Shown in pieces: positions 54,788 to 63,938 of a DNA stretch of 64,000 nt (position 1 is the stretch's first letter; each line of letters starts with the position of its first letter). The notes beneath the pieces are model-generated. The model saw only the letters and a list, made by a program, of their open reading frames with translations. It did not search any database and was not told the DNA's origin. A program made the position numbers and the translations under genes. This stretch comes from JAAURB01 sp049647265. Lineage in GTDB: Bacteria; Cyanobacteriota; Cyanobacteriia; Cyanobacteriales; Microcoleaceae. The stretch lies in NCBI GenBank assembly GCA_049647265.1, contig JBARXJ010000053.1, positions 327,519 to 391,518 of the forward strand, read 5' to 3'.

Positions 54788-54843
54788 CAGTTTAGAGTTG
54801 AATCCGTTCTAGTTTGTATCTAAGATTTAGAGGAATCATTCCT

Positions 54844-55491
54844 GTGCCGCTTCATCTCCAGAACCAACCCTTTCAAATCAAACTCATGGTATGCGGTTTA
54901 GCAAGCCTGACAGGGATGAGTACTTGGATATCTGATTTAGACTCAGGACTGGCTCACGCCATAAAATTAAACCTTGTACAGAATATACAAGTTGCTCAAA
55001 GTATACGACGCATTGAGGTTCAAGAAATAGGATCGCAAGTGTACCAACGCTTACCTGATTTACCGCGAGAAAACCGCTACATTTCTCAAGAAACAGGGGA
55101 AGTTGCCGAAAACGATACTTTAATTCAACGATTAATTCGCTACCATCTGTACATCAAGGGTCGTTCTCCCCTCTCTCGGTTCGACTGGAAACTCACCGTT
55201 GCTGACTATCTCGGGGTGAATGAGGTGATGTCAGACAACCAATATCCCAGCGGTAATACCTTGAAGGAAAATCCGATGGTGAGCGATCGCGCCGCCATTA
55301 GTAGTTTGACTAGATCACAAAGAAACAATTTAGTCAATACCATTGTCGAAATGATCAACCCCAATTTACCGTCTGACAGTTCTTCCCAACCTGCGACCCG
55401 TCCTTCTGAACCCTCTTCAGAACAATCCTCTCCTCGTAATAATCCTCTGCCTCGTCAACCTCAACCCGGAGATGCAGACTTATTAAAGTGA
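54844..55491 (+). CDS. Secreted/periplasmic protein of unknown function
   Basis: 215 residues from the GTG at 54844 (GAGGA ~14 nt upstream); a TTG at 54814 would give 225. A hydrophobic N-terminal segment (KLMVCGLASLTGMSTWI) is signal-like. The middle (VYQRLPDLPRENRYISQETGEVA and LIQRLIRYHLYIKGRSPLSRFDWKLTVADYLG) looks conserved; the C-terminal ~45 residues are Ser/Pro/Gln-rich and disordered. I recognise it only as a cyanobacterial hypothetical. Confidence 0.7.
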   Translation: MPLHLQNQPFQIKLMVCGLASLTGMSTWISDLDSGLAHAIKLNLVQNIQVAQSIRRIEVQEIGSQVYQRLPDLPRENRYISQETGEVAENDTLIQRLIRYHLYIKGRSPLSRFDWKLTVADYLGVNEVMSDNQYPSGNTLKENPMVSDRAAISSLTRSQRNNLVNTIVEMINPNLPSDSSSQPATRPSEPSSEQSSPRNNPLPRQPQPGDADLLK

Positions 55492-55505
55492 TTTGATACT
55501 GTTTG

Positions 55506-56393
55506 CTAATTCAAAGCCTCAATATCAGCAGCAGCGCTAATATTTTTTAACCCTATCCCCGAACAAGTCCGCTTGACTAACCCTGTAAGAACTTTACCGG
55601 GGCCGACTTCAATCACCTGTTCTGCGCCTTGTTCTTGCAGCGTTAAGCAGGTTTCTCGCCAACGAACAGATCCCGTCATTTGAGCCAGTAAACGTTGCTT
55701 GAGTTGAGCCGCTTGTGTCGTAGGAATCGGTTCTACATTTGAGAGTACAGGAACTTGAGCATCTTTAAAATCAACATCGGTTAAAATTTGCTCAAACTCG
55801 GTTGCGGCTTGTGCCATCATCGGGGAATGAAACGCACCAGAAACATTCAATTTTACAGCTTTTTTGGTTTTAATATTGGCAATAATTGTATCGACCGCTT
55901 CGGGTGTACCGGAAATTACAACCTGTGCCGAACTGTTATCATTGGCTAAAACAACCCCTTCTGTCTGTTCAAGTTGTTCTAGGAGTTGTTCGCGGTCAAA
56001 CCCTATCAACGCCGCCATCTGACCCCCTGCGGCTGTATCCATCAATTCCGCCCGACGTTTGACCAACTTTAACCCGGTTTCAAAATCAAACACTCCGGCA
56101 CTATAGAGAGCAACATATTCTCCTAAACTATGACCCGCTAACCATGATGGTTGCTCGCCTTGCTGCTGCATTAAATCAACTAAAAGACTTTCAACCACAT
56201 ACAAACAAGGTTGAGTATAGAGTGTACGAGAAAGTTTGTCTTTTTCTGACTGACAAATTTCAGGGACGGACCATCCTAAAATCTGTTCTGCTTGGTTTAA
56301 TTTAAGATTGGCTTGCGGAATATCAAGTAAGTCTGCACCCATGCCAACGGCTTGAGAACCTTGGCCTGGAAATATCCATGCTGTTAAAGTCAT
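55506..56393 (-). CDS. fabD: Malonyl-CoA:ACP transacylase
   Basis: 295 residues. FPGQGSQAVGMG at ~9, catalytic Ser in WLAGHSLGEYVALY (~91) and His in NVSGAFHSPMM (~200). Transfers malonyl from CoA to ACP for fatty-acid synthesis. Last of the plsX-fabH-fabD set, 45 bp after fabH on the minus strand, the usual cyanobacterial order. Confidence 0.95.
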   Translation of the reverse strand: MTLTAWIFPGQGSQAVGMGADLLDIPQANLKLNQAEQILGWSVPEICQSEKDKLSRTLYTQPCLYVVESLLVDLMQQQGEQPSWLAGHSLGEYVALYSAGVFDFETGLKLVKRRAELMDTAAGGQMAALIGFDREQLLEQLEQTEGVVLANDNSSAQVVISGTPEAVDTIIANIKTKKAVKLNVSGAFHSPMMAQAATEFEQILTDVDFKDAQVPVLSNVEPIPTTQAAQLKQRLLAQMTGSVRWRETCLTLQEQGAEQVIEVGPGKVLTGLVKRTCSGIGLKNISAAADIEALN

Positions 56394-56438
56394 TTTTTAA
56401 TCGTTATTTGTTATTTTTCCTTGATTATTTGTAGGAAT

Positions 56439-57431
56439 TCATATTCCCCAACGGAAAATTGCGGCTCCCCAGGATAACCCAGCACCAAAGCCAGAAGTTG
56501 CAATAATATCACCCGATTGCACTTTACCACTGCGAACAACTTCATCGAGTGCAATGGGAATTGAAGCAGCAGAGGTATTACCATAATTGGCCAGATTACT
56601 TACTACTTTTTCCGGCGGTATCTTTAGACGGTCTGCTACTGCATCGAGGATTCGTTGATTCGCTTGATGTAAGACTAGCCAATCAATGTCATTAGCGGTC
56701 AAATTTGCCCGATATAAGGCTTTTTCAATCACTTCTGGAACTTTTTTCACCGCAAAGCGATAGACTTCCTTACCGTTCATTGAAATAGGGTGATAATGGC
56801 CTTGACTAATGGTGATATTTTCAACTAAGGTTTGAGGTGATGGTTGATATTTCACATTCAGACAAGCATTCTGACTCCCATCATTTCGGAGTTCAAACCC
56901 GAGTAAATTGTTCTGTTGAGATTGTTGTAGAACAATAGCACCCGCGCCATCCCCAAATAATACACAGGTTCTACGGTCTGACCAGTCTACCCAGCGTGAG
57001 AGAATATCACCACCAATGAGTAACACAGTTCGGTATACACCATTTTGGATAAATTGAGCTGCCGTGACTAAACCAAAAACGAAACCAGAGCAAGCAGCAG
57101 TTAAATCAAAAGCAACGGCTTGTGAGGCTCCTAAATTGGCTTGAATTTGACTGGCAGTACCGAACAAATCATCGGGGGTAGAAGTGGCTAGAATGATTAA
57201 ATCCACCTGACTGGGTTGAAGCTGGGCTTGTTCTAAAGCATTTTGAGCAGCGCTTGTTGCCAGGTCAGATAAATTTGTATTCGGGTCTGCCAAACGTCGA
57301 GAGTGAATACCTGTTCGAGAGGCGATCCATTCATCAGAAGTTTCAACTATCTGTGATAGGCTGGAGTTATCAAGAGATGAAGCTGGGGTTGCCGAGCCGC
57401 TGCTAAGGATTGAAATACCATTTCTTGTCAT
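56439..57431 (-). CDS. fabH: 3-oxoacyl-ACP synthase III
   Basis: 330 residues. Starts fatty-acid chains by condensing acetyl-CoA with malonyl-ACP. Catalytic triad seen: Cys in LTAACSGFVFG (~114), His in VLHQANQRILDA (~255) and Asn in NYGNTSAASIP (~285). TSDEWIASRTGIHSRR (~31) is the FabH signature. Its upstream gap to plsX is 625 bp, so it may have its own promoter. Confidence 0.95.
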   Translation of the reverse strand: MTRNGISILSSGSATPASSLDNSSLSQIVETSDEWIASRTGIHSRRLADPNTNLSDLATSAAQNALEQAQLQPSQVDLIILATSTPDDLFGTASQIQANLGASQAVAFDLTAACSGFVFGLVTAAQFIQNGVYRTVLLIGGDILSRWVDWSDRRTCVLFGDGAGAIVLQQSQQNNLLGFELRNDGSQNACLNVKYQPSPQTLVENITISQGHYHPISMNGKEVYRFAVKKVPEVIEKALYRANLTANDIDWLVLHQANQRILDAVADRLKIPPEKVVSNLANYGNTSAASIPIALDEVVRSGKVQSGDIIATSGFGAGLSWGAAIFRWGI

Positions 57432-58056
57432 AGTTTATTGTTAGGTTTTTGAAGTCAGCATCAAGAGCGTTTTGGCTGTTGCGATCGCGTCAAAATTTCT
57501 CAGTCGGGATCAGCCCATGATAGTTCATTTTGTATGAACTGAAGAACAGTTTAGATGGGTTGAGATTGCACCGTAACTGTTCTGCTATCAAAGTCAGTGT
57601 GAACAAAACAAAGCGTGCAAGCTGCTAAAGTTTTTACCTTTGCTGCTCAATAGGGATTAAAACTCGTCACGCGATATCATCCCATTTTGATGGGCTATTT
57701 GTCTACTGTGACCCAAATTGGTAACATCATGTTATCGGGCTATGGGTAATGTGTGATTAATAAGCTGGCAATTTAATTTTGAGCCTTTTTCTACGTTAAG
57801 GATCGTCAAAATTTCACTGTCTCATTAGAAAATTCATGACTTGCTATTGCTAAAAAATCAAGTTAATAGAATATTAGGGAGCTGTTGGATTTGACGAAAA
57901 TACTATAATTGAGATATCAAAAAATGACAAATACAATCGAATAGTGATTAAATAAAAATTTTGTCAATTCATTAATTTGACTCAATTCCATTTAATATTT
58001 AAGTCGAGACTTTCAGCTCCATTGTTAAAATTGTAATTAAATTAAATTCTCCTATT
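57432..58056. other. 625-bp gap between fabH and plsX
   Basis: AT-rich, no credible ORF. Structures: AGTTCAT-N5-ATGAACT (57522-57540, perfect 7 bp) and TAACAT-C-ATGTTA (57722-57734). These may be regulatory sites of fabH. The gap is long for neighbouring genes of one pathway. Confidence 0.5.
57522..57540. promoter_or_regulatory. Palindrome AGTTCAT-N5-ATGAACT upstream of fabH
   Basis: Perfect 7-bp inverted repeat 91 bp before the fabH start. Possible operator; not a FapR-type site. Confidence 0.35.
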
Positions 58057-59094
58057 TTATTGACCGCTGGTTGCTTGATGAACATGATTTTGATACTGAG
58101 ATTGAATTCGGTCTAAAACATTATTTTCAATCGCATCTTTGGCTAAACGGACAGCATTAGAAATGGTTACCGCCTTAGAAGAACCATGACTAATAATACA
58201 AACACCTGCCACGCCCAGTAACAATGCGCCGCCATGTTCAACATGATCGACCCGTTGCTTGAAGCGTTTTAGACTCGGTTTGAGTAAAGCTGTAGCCACC
58301 TTAGCCTGTATTCCAGCAGATAATTCTTCCTTGAGTAATTGCAGTAGAACTTCACCAATTCCTTCGGCAAATTTCAAGACAATATTGCCTGTAAAACCAT
58401 CACAAACAATCACATCAAAATCACCCGAAAGTATATCTCGTCCTTCGGCATTGCCAACAAAACGAATTTGAGGATTTTTCTGAAGCAGTTGATAACTTTT
58501 AACGGCTAAATCATTTCCTTTACAGTCTTCTTCCCCGATATTAAGCAATCCAATTCTAGGTTCAGCAATACCCAATACATACTTACTATAAATCGTTCCC
58601 ATCACCGCAAACTGATCGAGGAACTTCGGACGGCAGTCTACATTGGCTCCCACGTCTAGCATCAACACTGGAGAGGAGGGATCTAGCGTGGGTAAGACAG
58701 CGCCAATGGCTGGACGGTCGATACCGGGTAGTCTACCAATTCTCAATAGAGCCGCTGCCATCGCCGCTCCCGAATGTCCAGCAGAGACGACTGCATCTGC
58801 TTTTTTCTGCTTGACTAATTTCATCGCCACATTGATAGAAGCCTGTGGTTTACGTTTGAGTGCTCCTATTGGCTCTTCATGCATTTCAATTGTTCCATCG
58901 GCCGGAATAATTTCAGGTCGGGGATATTGTGTCTGATATTGTTTTAGAGCTGTTTCAAGTTTCTGGGGGTCTCCCACCAGCAAAACCTCTACACCGAGTT
59001 TGGCTTGCGCCATTAGTGCTCCTAGAACAATCTCATCGGGGGCATGATCCCCACCCATAGCATCAATTGCAATTCGTGCGCGAGTTAAACCCAT
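58057..59094 (-). CDS. plsX: Phosphate acyltransferase PlsX
   Basis: 345 residues. Converts acyl-ACP to acyl-phosphate for phospholipid and glycolipid synthesis. ARIAIDAMGGDHAPDEIVLGA (~6) and VVSAGHSGAAMA (~103), with FVGNAEGRDILSGDFDVIVCDGFTGN split over ~211-237. Upstream neighbour of fabH/fabD on the minus strand. Confidence 0.95.
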   Translation of the reverse strand: MGLTRARIAIDAMGGDHAPDEIVLGALMAQAKLGVEVLLVGDPQKLETALKQYQTQYPRPEIIPADGTIEMHEEPIGALKRKPQASINVAMKLVKQKKADAVVSAGHSGAAMAAALLRIGRLPGIDRPAIGAVLPTLDPSSPVLMLDVGANVDCRPKFLDQFAVMGTIYSKYVLGIAEPRIGLLNIGEEDCKGNDLAVKSYQLLQKNPQIRFVGNAEGRDILSGDFDVIVCDGFTGNIVLKFAEGIGEVLLQLLKEELSAGIQAKVATALLKPSLKRFKQRVDHVEHGGALLLGVAGVCIISHGSSKAVTISNAVRLAKDAIENNVLDRIQSQYQNHVHQATSGQ

Positions 59095-59433
59095 TGACCA
59101 AAGTTAGAGAAACCTTAAAAATTTTACCTGTCTAAGCTATATTACGTTGAGCGTTTCGATTTAAGCCAGCAAACTGGGAGAATAACAAAATTGAGATTTA
59201 CAATTTTTTTGGGAGTCAGTGTACCGTTCACTCAATACTCAAATTGCTTCGTGCGCTCACCGAAATCGCCTGGTTTTAAATCACCCATCCAAGAAAGAGT
59301 TTTTAGGCAGATCTGCCGATTGCTGGATGAAAACATCTAGAAATTTAAACCTCTTCCCATCAAAGTCATCACCATGCCTCAAACTTTAACACGCAAACAA
59401 AACATTTGTTTTTTATCTTTAGGAGTCGATTGA
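59095..59433. other. Divergent plsX-dacB region
   Basis: 339 bp. Holds both promoters. I see no strong palindrome, ORF or RNA gene. Confidence 0.4.
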
Positions 59434-60732
59434 ATGTTAGATGTTTTCAGCGCCGGAGTAATGTCTCTGTGGCTTGAAATGGCAGGTGTTAATTCAACTG
59501 AACTACACACAGCTACCCAACAAGTCTGGGACGGTGGATTATCTGAGTTGATTTTACTCGATCAACGCGATCCTATTGCAGAAACAACGCTACAACAGTA
59601 TCTTAATCGACTGACGAATCAAGGGCGATCGCAGAGATCTCAAGGGGTTTGGATTCAAGCAGGCCCTATTACTTTGGCCAGTCATGAAGGAACTACCCCT
59701 TTACCTGCGGCTTCTTTAACAAAAGTTGCAACTTCCCTGGCTGCCTTACAACAATGGCATCCGGATCATCAATTTGAAACGGTGATTGGGGTTACAGGCC
59801 CTGTGGTTGAGGGGATTGTTCAAGGGGATTTAGTCATTCAAGGCGGGGGAGATCCTTTTTTTGTTTGGGAAGAAGGGTTTGCATTGGCCAGTAGCCTCAA
59901 TCAATTGGGAATTGTTGGAGTGGCGGGTAATTTAGTCATTGCTAATCAGTTTGCGATGAATTATGAATCCGATCCGATTAAGGCTGGGACATTTCTTAAA
60001 CAAGCCCTCGATCCGCGTCTATGGCCAGCAGAGGCTCAATATCAGTTTTCTCGGGCATTTGTCCCCGGAACCCCTCAACCTCAAGTGGCGATCGCCGGGA
60101 CTGTTCAACCTCTGTTTTCTGCCCCACAATTTCAGCCTGTGATCCGCCATCAATCTTTATCGTTGGCAGAAATTATTAAACAGATGAATATCTACAGTAA
60201 TAATTTGATGTCGGAAATGTTAGCCGAAACCGTTGGCGGGGCGCAAGCGGTGCGACAACAAGCAGCGGCGGCAGCAGGGGTTCCTGTTGAGGAGATTTTG
60301 CTGATTAACGGTTCTGGACTGGGACATGAGAATCAAATCTCTCCTCGGGCGGCTGTGGGGATGTTTATGGCTTTACACCAGAAGTTACGGGGTACAGATT
60401 TAACCGTAGCCGATTTGTTCCCGGTTTCAGGACGAGATTTAGGGACATTGGAATTTCGGCAAATTCCGACTCATTCTCCGGTTAAAACCGGAAGTTTATT
60501 TGATGTGAGTGCTTTAGCTGGAGCCATTCCCACTCGCGATCGCGGTGTTGTTTGGTTTGCTATTATTAATCGCGGCACGGGTTTAGATAATTTGCGATCG
60601 CATCAAGATTGGTTGTTGCAACAGCTTGTCAGCCAGTGGGGATCTCCTGTGATTTTACCCACCGCGATTCAACCTAATATTGACGGCCGTCGTCCCAGTT
60701 TAGGGGATACCAGCCGGAATTTAGTTTTGTGA
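59434..60732 (+). CDS. dacB: D-alanyl-D-alanine carboxypeptidase / PBP4 (S13)
   Basis: 432 residues. Serine active site AASLTK (SxxK, ~95), SNN (SxN, ~255, in YSNNLMSEM) and KTG (~349). Class S13 enzymes trim or cleave cross-links in peptidoglycan in the periplasm. The N-terminal hydrophobic segment is weak, so the signal peptide is atypical or the start lies elsewhere. It is shorter than E. coli PBP4 (477). Confidence 0.85.
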   Translation: MLDVFSAGVMSLWLEMAGVNSTELHTATQQVWDGGLSELILLDQRDPIAETTLQQYLNRLTNQGRSQRSQGVWIQAGPITLASHEGTTPLPAASLTKVATSLAALQQWHPDHQFETVIGVTGPVVEGIVQGDLVIQGGGDPFFVWEEGFALASSLNQLGIVGVAGNLVIANQFAMNYESDPIKAGTFLKQALDPRLWPAEAQYQFSRAFVPGTPQPQVAIAGTVQPLFSAPQFQPVIRHQSLSLAEIIKQMNIYSNNLMSEMLAETVGGAQAVRQQAAAAAGVPVEEILLINGSGLGHENQISPRAAVGMFMALHQKLRGTDLTVADLFPVSGRDLGTLEFRQIPTHSPVKTGSLFDVSALAGAIPTRDRGVVWFAIINRGTGLDNLRSHQDWLLQQLVSQWGSPVILPTAIQPNIDGRRPSLGDTSRNLVL

Positions 60733-60823
60733 TTATTCTCTATGCCCCTGCCATCAGGGATTCAAGCCCAGAAAACCAACAAGCAATAACTTGTGACTAA
60801 TGACTCATATTATCTAACCATTT

Positions 60824-60852
60824 AACTTTTCTTTTGATACAATGGAAAAGTT
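60824..60852 (+). promoter_or_regulatory. rpsB promoter framed by an inverted repeat
   Basis: An extended -10 TGATACAAT lies inside AACTTTTC (60824-60831) ... GAAAAGTT (60845-60852), a perfect 8-bp inverted repeat. Predicted transcript start ~60850, about 105 nt before rpsB. Confidence 0.45.
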
Positions 60853-60866
60853 GTCTAAAATTCACA

Positions 60867-60946
60867 CATTCAGGATTTCGGGTGTCTCGGCGATTCATTC
60901 ACCGTAGAGATGCAAGCCTGAATGGAGGATAAACCCGAAACAGGAG
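60867..60946 (+). promoter_or_regulatory. rpsB leader with predicted H-type pseudoknot (S2 autoregulation)
   Basis: CATTCAGG (60867-60874) pairs with CCTGAATG (60917-60924), 8 bp. Inside this, TTTCGGGT (60876-60883) is perfectly complementary to ACCCGAAA (60933-60940), outside the first helix and 1 nt before the AGGAG Shine-Dalgarno (60942-60946). An inner TCTCGG/CCGTAGAGA hairpin completes the fold. This geometry would cover the ribosome-binding site when folded, and S2 leaders of other bacteria work this way. Confidence 0.6.
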
Positions 60947-60956
60947 AAAATAAATC

Positions 60957-61778
60957 ATGGCAGTTGTTAGTCTGCAAGAAATGCTGGAATCCGGCGTTCA
61001 CTTCGGTCATCAGACCCGTCGCTGGAATCCTCGGATGTCTCAGTACATTTTTACCGAGCGTAATGGCGTTCACATCATTGATCTGGTGCAAACCGCTCAA
61101 TTGATTGAAGAAGCGTATGACTACATCAGAACTTCTTCTGAACAAGGCAAGAAGTTTTTGTTTGTGGGTACTAAGCGTCAGGCCGCAGGAATTGTTGCCC
61201 AAGAAGCACATCGGGCTGGAGCTTATTTTGTTAACCAACGTTGGTTAGGGGGAATGTTAACCAACTGGACAACGATTAAAACGCGGGTAGAACGTCTCAA
61301 AGAACTGGAGTACCGCGAAGAAAGTGGTCAGTTAGATTATTTACCCAAGAAAGAAGCGTCTGTTCTGCGTCGAGAACTGAGTAAGCTGCAAAAATACCTG
61401 GGTGGCATTAAACTGATGCGCCGTATTCCTGATGCAGTCATTATTGTAGACCAACGTCGGGAGTATAACGCAGTCACAGAATGCCGTAAGTTAGGTATTC
61501 CAATTATTGCCCTACTTGACACCAATTGTGACCCAGATTTGGCTGATATTCATATCCCGGCTAACGATGATGCCATCCGTGCCATTAAGTTACTCGTGGG
61601 TAAATTAGCCGATGCAATCTACGAAGGTCGTCACGGGGAACTAGACAGTGAAACGATGGTAGACTACGAAGGCTACGACGGTGCAGAAGAAGACTATGAA
61701 GGGCTAGAAGAAGAGCTCGAAGAGAGCGAAGAAATCGCTGAAGAAGAAGACAGTAGTAATAGTAGCGAGCAAGAGTAA
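60957..61778 (+). CDS. rpsB: 30S ribosomal protein S2
   Basis: 273 residues, with a ~45-residue acidic C-terminal tail (EEDYEGLEEELEESEEIAEEE) beyond the usual S2 end. Family motifs: LLESGVHFGHQTRRWNPRM split at ~10-25, RWLGGMLTNWTTI (~95) and PDAVIIVDQRREYNAVTEC (~158). RBS AGGAG, 10 nt before the ATG. First gene of the rpsB-tsf pair. A pseudoknot-forming leader precedes it. Confidence 0.97.
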   Translation: MAVVSLQEMLESGVHFGHQTRRWNPRMSQYIFTERNGVHIIDLVQTAQLIEEAYDYIRTSSEQGKKFLFVGTKRQAAGIVAQEAHRAGAYFVNQRWLGGMLTNWTTIKTRVERLKELEYREESGQLDYLPKKEASVLRRELSKLQKYLGGIKLMRRIPDAVIIVDQRREYNAVTECRKLGIPIIALLDTNCDPDLADIHIPANDDAIRAIKLLVGKLADAIYEGRHGELDSETMVDYEGYDGAEEDYEGLEEELEESEEIAEEEDSSNSSEQE

Positions 61779-62221
61779 GGGAAACTCGGCTAAAGGCAGA
61801 TAGGGAGCAGCGATGCTGAAGGGCAGACGATTTAAGCCTTAAAAAGTGCCTGCCGCACAGGCGATCGCCAACAGGGGTCATTTCTATACAGAATCTGCCC
61901 CCTGTAATCTGCCCATTATTACGCTCGTAAGCCGAGACCCAGTAGGAAGCCCAACAGGGGTTAAAAGTATCAAGTGTCAAGCTGGTTTTACGAGTTATTC
62001 CTATTGCCTGTTGCCTAACTTTTGACCCCTATCTTTGTCTTTGGCAAGCTTGTAAATTCTGACTTTTAACTGGACTTATCCCCCGTTGTCTGTTACAAAC
62101 TCACCGATTACCTAACCCGTAGCCCAATATATTGAGATTGACTCAAGTCATTTGTTAGTATTCATTAACAGGTGTCTTGTCACGATTAACAACAATTTTA
62201 AGAGAAGGACTTAAACAAAAC
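61779..62221 (+). other. rpsB-tsf intergenic region
   Basis: 443 bp. Includes a GCCTG-CCGCA-CAGGC hairpin, a HIP1 site, and a long inverted repeat AGGGGTTAAAAG (61956-61967) / CTTTTGACCCCT (62019-62030). These may partly terminate rpsB transcripts or shape the tsf leader. No ORF accepted. Confidence 0.5.
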
Positions 62222-62845
62222 ATGGCCGAAATATCAGCAAAATTAGTCAAGCAACTGCGCGACCAAACAGGCGCAGGTATGATGGATTGTAAAAAAGCCC
62301 TCAAAGACTCGGATGGCGACCTGGAAAAAGCAACAGAATGGCTGCGGCAGAAAGGGATTACTTCGGCAGGTAAAAAAGAAGGTCGGGTTGCAGCAGAAGG
62401 ACTCGTGGGTAGCTACATCCATACAGGGGGTCGCGTCGGTGTGTTAGTTGAAGTCAATTGTGAAACTGACTTTGTTGCCCGTCGGGAAGAATTTCAGACT
62501 CTAGTCCGGAATGTGGCAATGCAAGTGGCAGCTTGTCCGAATGTGGAATATGTCAGTGTTAAGGATATCCCAGACGAGATTGTACAAAAAGAAAAAGAGA
62601 TTGAAATGGGCCGGGATGATCTGGGGAAAAAACCAGATAATATCAAGGAAAAAATTGTTCAAGGCCGGATTGATAAACGTCTGAAGGAGCTGTCTTTAAG
62701 TGATCAGCCTTATATCCGAGATCAAAATATTTCTGTCGAAGAGTTAGTCAAGCAAAGTATTGCTTTGCTCGGAGAAAATATTGTTGTTCGCCGCTTTTCC
62801 CGGTTTACATTAGGTGAAGGGGTCGAAGCTGAGTCAGAAGAGTAA
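62222..62845 (+). CDS. tsf: Elongation factor Ts
   Basis: 207 residues from the ATG at 62222, which is preceded by AGAAGGA; an upstream TTG/GTG start would add 15 residues without family similarity. It opens with MAEISAKLVKQLRDQTGAGM, followed by the EF-Tu-contacting EVNCETDFVAR (~78). The C-terminal part is shorter than in E. coli (283), as in other cyanobacteria. Recycles EF-Tu-GDP. Confidence 0.95.
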   Translation: MAEISAKLVKQLRDQTGAGMMDCKKALKDSDGDLEKATEWLRQKGITSAGKKEGRVAAEGLVGSYIHTGGRVGVLVEVNCETDFVARREEFQTLVRNVAMQVAACPNVEYVSVKDIPDEIVQKEKEIEMGRDDLGKKPDNIKEKIVQGRIDKRLKELSLSDQPYIRDQNISVEELVKQSIALLGENIVVRRFSRFTLGEGVEAESEE

Positions 62846-62970
62846 AACTTAAGGTTACGATAGCGCGATCGCTATTTACATCAGTGGCGATCAATCGCAC
62901 GTAACGAATCTAGATTATCATTATTGCCCCGATTGCGATCGCTCAAATTAACGAAGTCGGGGCTTCTTCT

Positions 62971-63879
62971 ATGGTACTCAAGTCATTGTTAAGGGATAAA
63001 ATGGCAGGATCAATTCAGCAAATTCAACAAGAGCTAACGACACTTAATCATAAAGTCAGTGAACTGGCGCAAGAATTTGAGAAAGTCTATCAAACTTATC
63101 TGACGGCTTTGGGTGAGGCTGTAAGTAAGCAGCTTATACTGGCTTGTTATCACTTATGTACTCACGGTTATCCTGAATCGTTTTTGAAATTGTCTTTCTC
63201 ACAACGACAACAGTTTCAGCAAAATCTGCAACAGCTTGCTCAAACGGCTCAAGCTCAGTTGTTGACATTAGTGACTTCGGTTCAAATCTTACCCCATGGC
63301 AATCAGTCGAAGCCACAGAGGGAAGAGTCTCAATCTCAAGAAGAGCAGCCAGAGACAGAAATGACAGTCTCACCGAGTCTATCCAATCCTTTGTCACTGC
63401 CATCACAACAATCACAGCAGCCCCCCACGCTTCCAGAACAGTTGATTGACTGGCAAGAGCAAATAGAATCTGCTATTAGTCACCTGCTGAACCAGCTCTC
63501 TAGAGATACTAACTTTTTGCTGCAACACTCTCATATTTTCTCACCGAAACTCCCTGAGGCTATTTTAGAAGCCGCGTCCCAAGCCGATGCAGCCGCTGAA
63601 ACGATTGCAGGGCCACCGAATCTGTTAAATATTATGATTGAAACTGAGGATGCTGAAGATCCTCAAAGTGCCTCAATTACTCGCTTAATGACGATTCACC
63701 TCAGGTTATCAGAGATTGAGTTTGCTGATGCAACTTTAATGACAGAACGACATCAAATTCGTTCTCTTGCCGGTCAACTCAGCCAACTTAAACATGATTA
63801 TTATAAAAAACAACGAGAAAAAGCCGTATTAGAAGCCGAGTCAGCTTGGCGAGCCAGTTGGTTTGAACCTGAGACATAA
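62971..63879 (+). CDS. Coiled-coil protein of unknown function
   Basis: 302 residues, soluble, no signal peptide. The N-terminal ~90 residues are helical (IQQIQQELTTLNHKVSEL), the middle is Gln/Ser/Pro-rich and disordered (~105-150), and the C-terminal half is helical again, ending RASWFEPET. ATG at 62971; an inner ATG at 63001 is equally plausible. A cyanobacterial hypothetical that follows tsf by 125 bp. It might be co-transcribed with tsf, but nothing indicates a translation role. Confidence 0.7.
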   Translation: MVLKSLLRDKMAGSIQQIQQELTTLNHKVSELAQEFEKVYQTYLTALGEAVSKQLILACYHLCTHGYPESFLKLSFSQRQQFQQNLQQLAQTAQAQLLTLVTSVQILPHGNQSKPQREESQSQEEQPETEMTVSPSLSNPLSLPSQQSQQPPTLPEQLIDWQEQIESAISHLLNQLSRDTNFLLQHSHIFSPKLPEAILEAASQADAAAETIAGPPNLLNIMIETEDAEDPQSASITRLMTIHLRLSEIEFADATLMTERHQIRSLAGQLSQLKHDYYKKQREKAVLEAESAWRASWFEPET

Positions 63880-63891
63880 GCTCCACTTATA

Positions 63892-63938
63892 TTTACAATA
63901 AGTAACAATATTGTGAAAACCCTTTACAAAGCGTAACG
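63892..63938 (+). promoter_or_regulatory. Two HLR1-like repeats (possible RpaB sites)
   Basis: TTTACA-N4-GTAACA (63892-63907) and TTTACA-N4-GTAACG (63923-63938) each differ by one or two bases from the HLR1 consensus of the light-stress regulator RpaB. A TATATT -10 candidate follows near 63956. The controlled gene would lie beyond the window. Confidence 0.4.
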
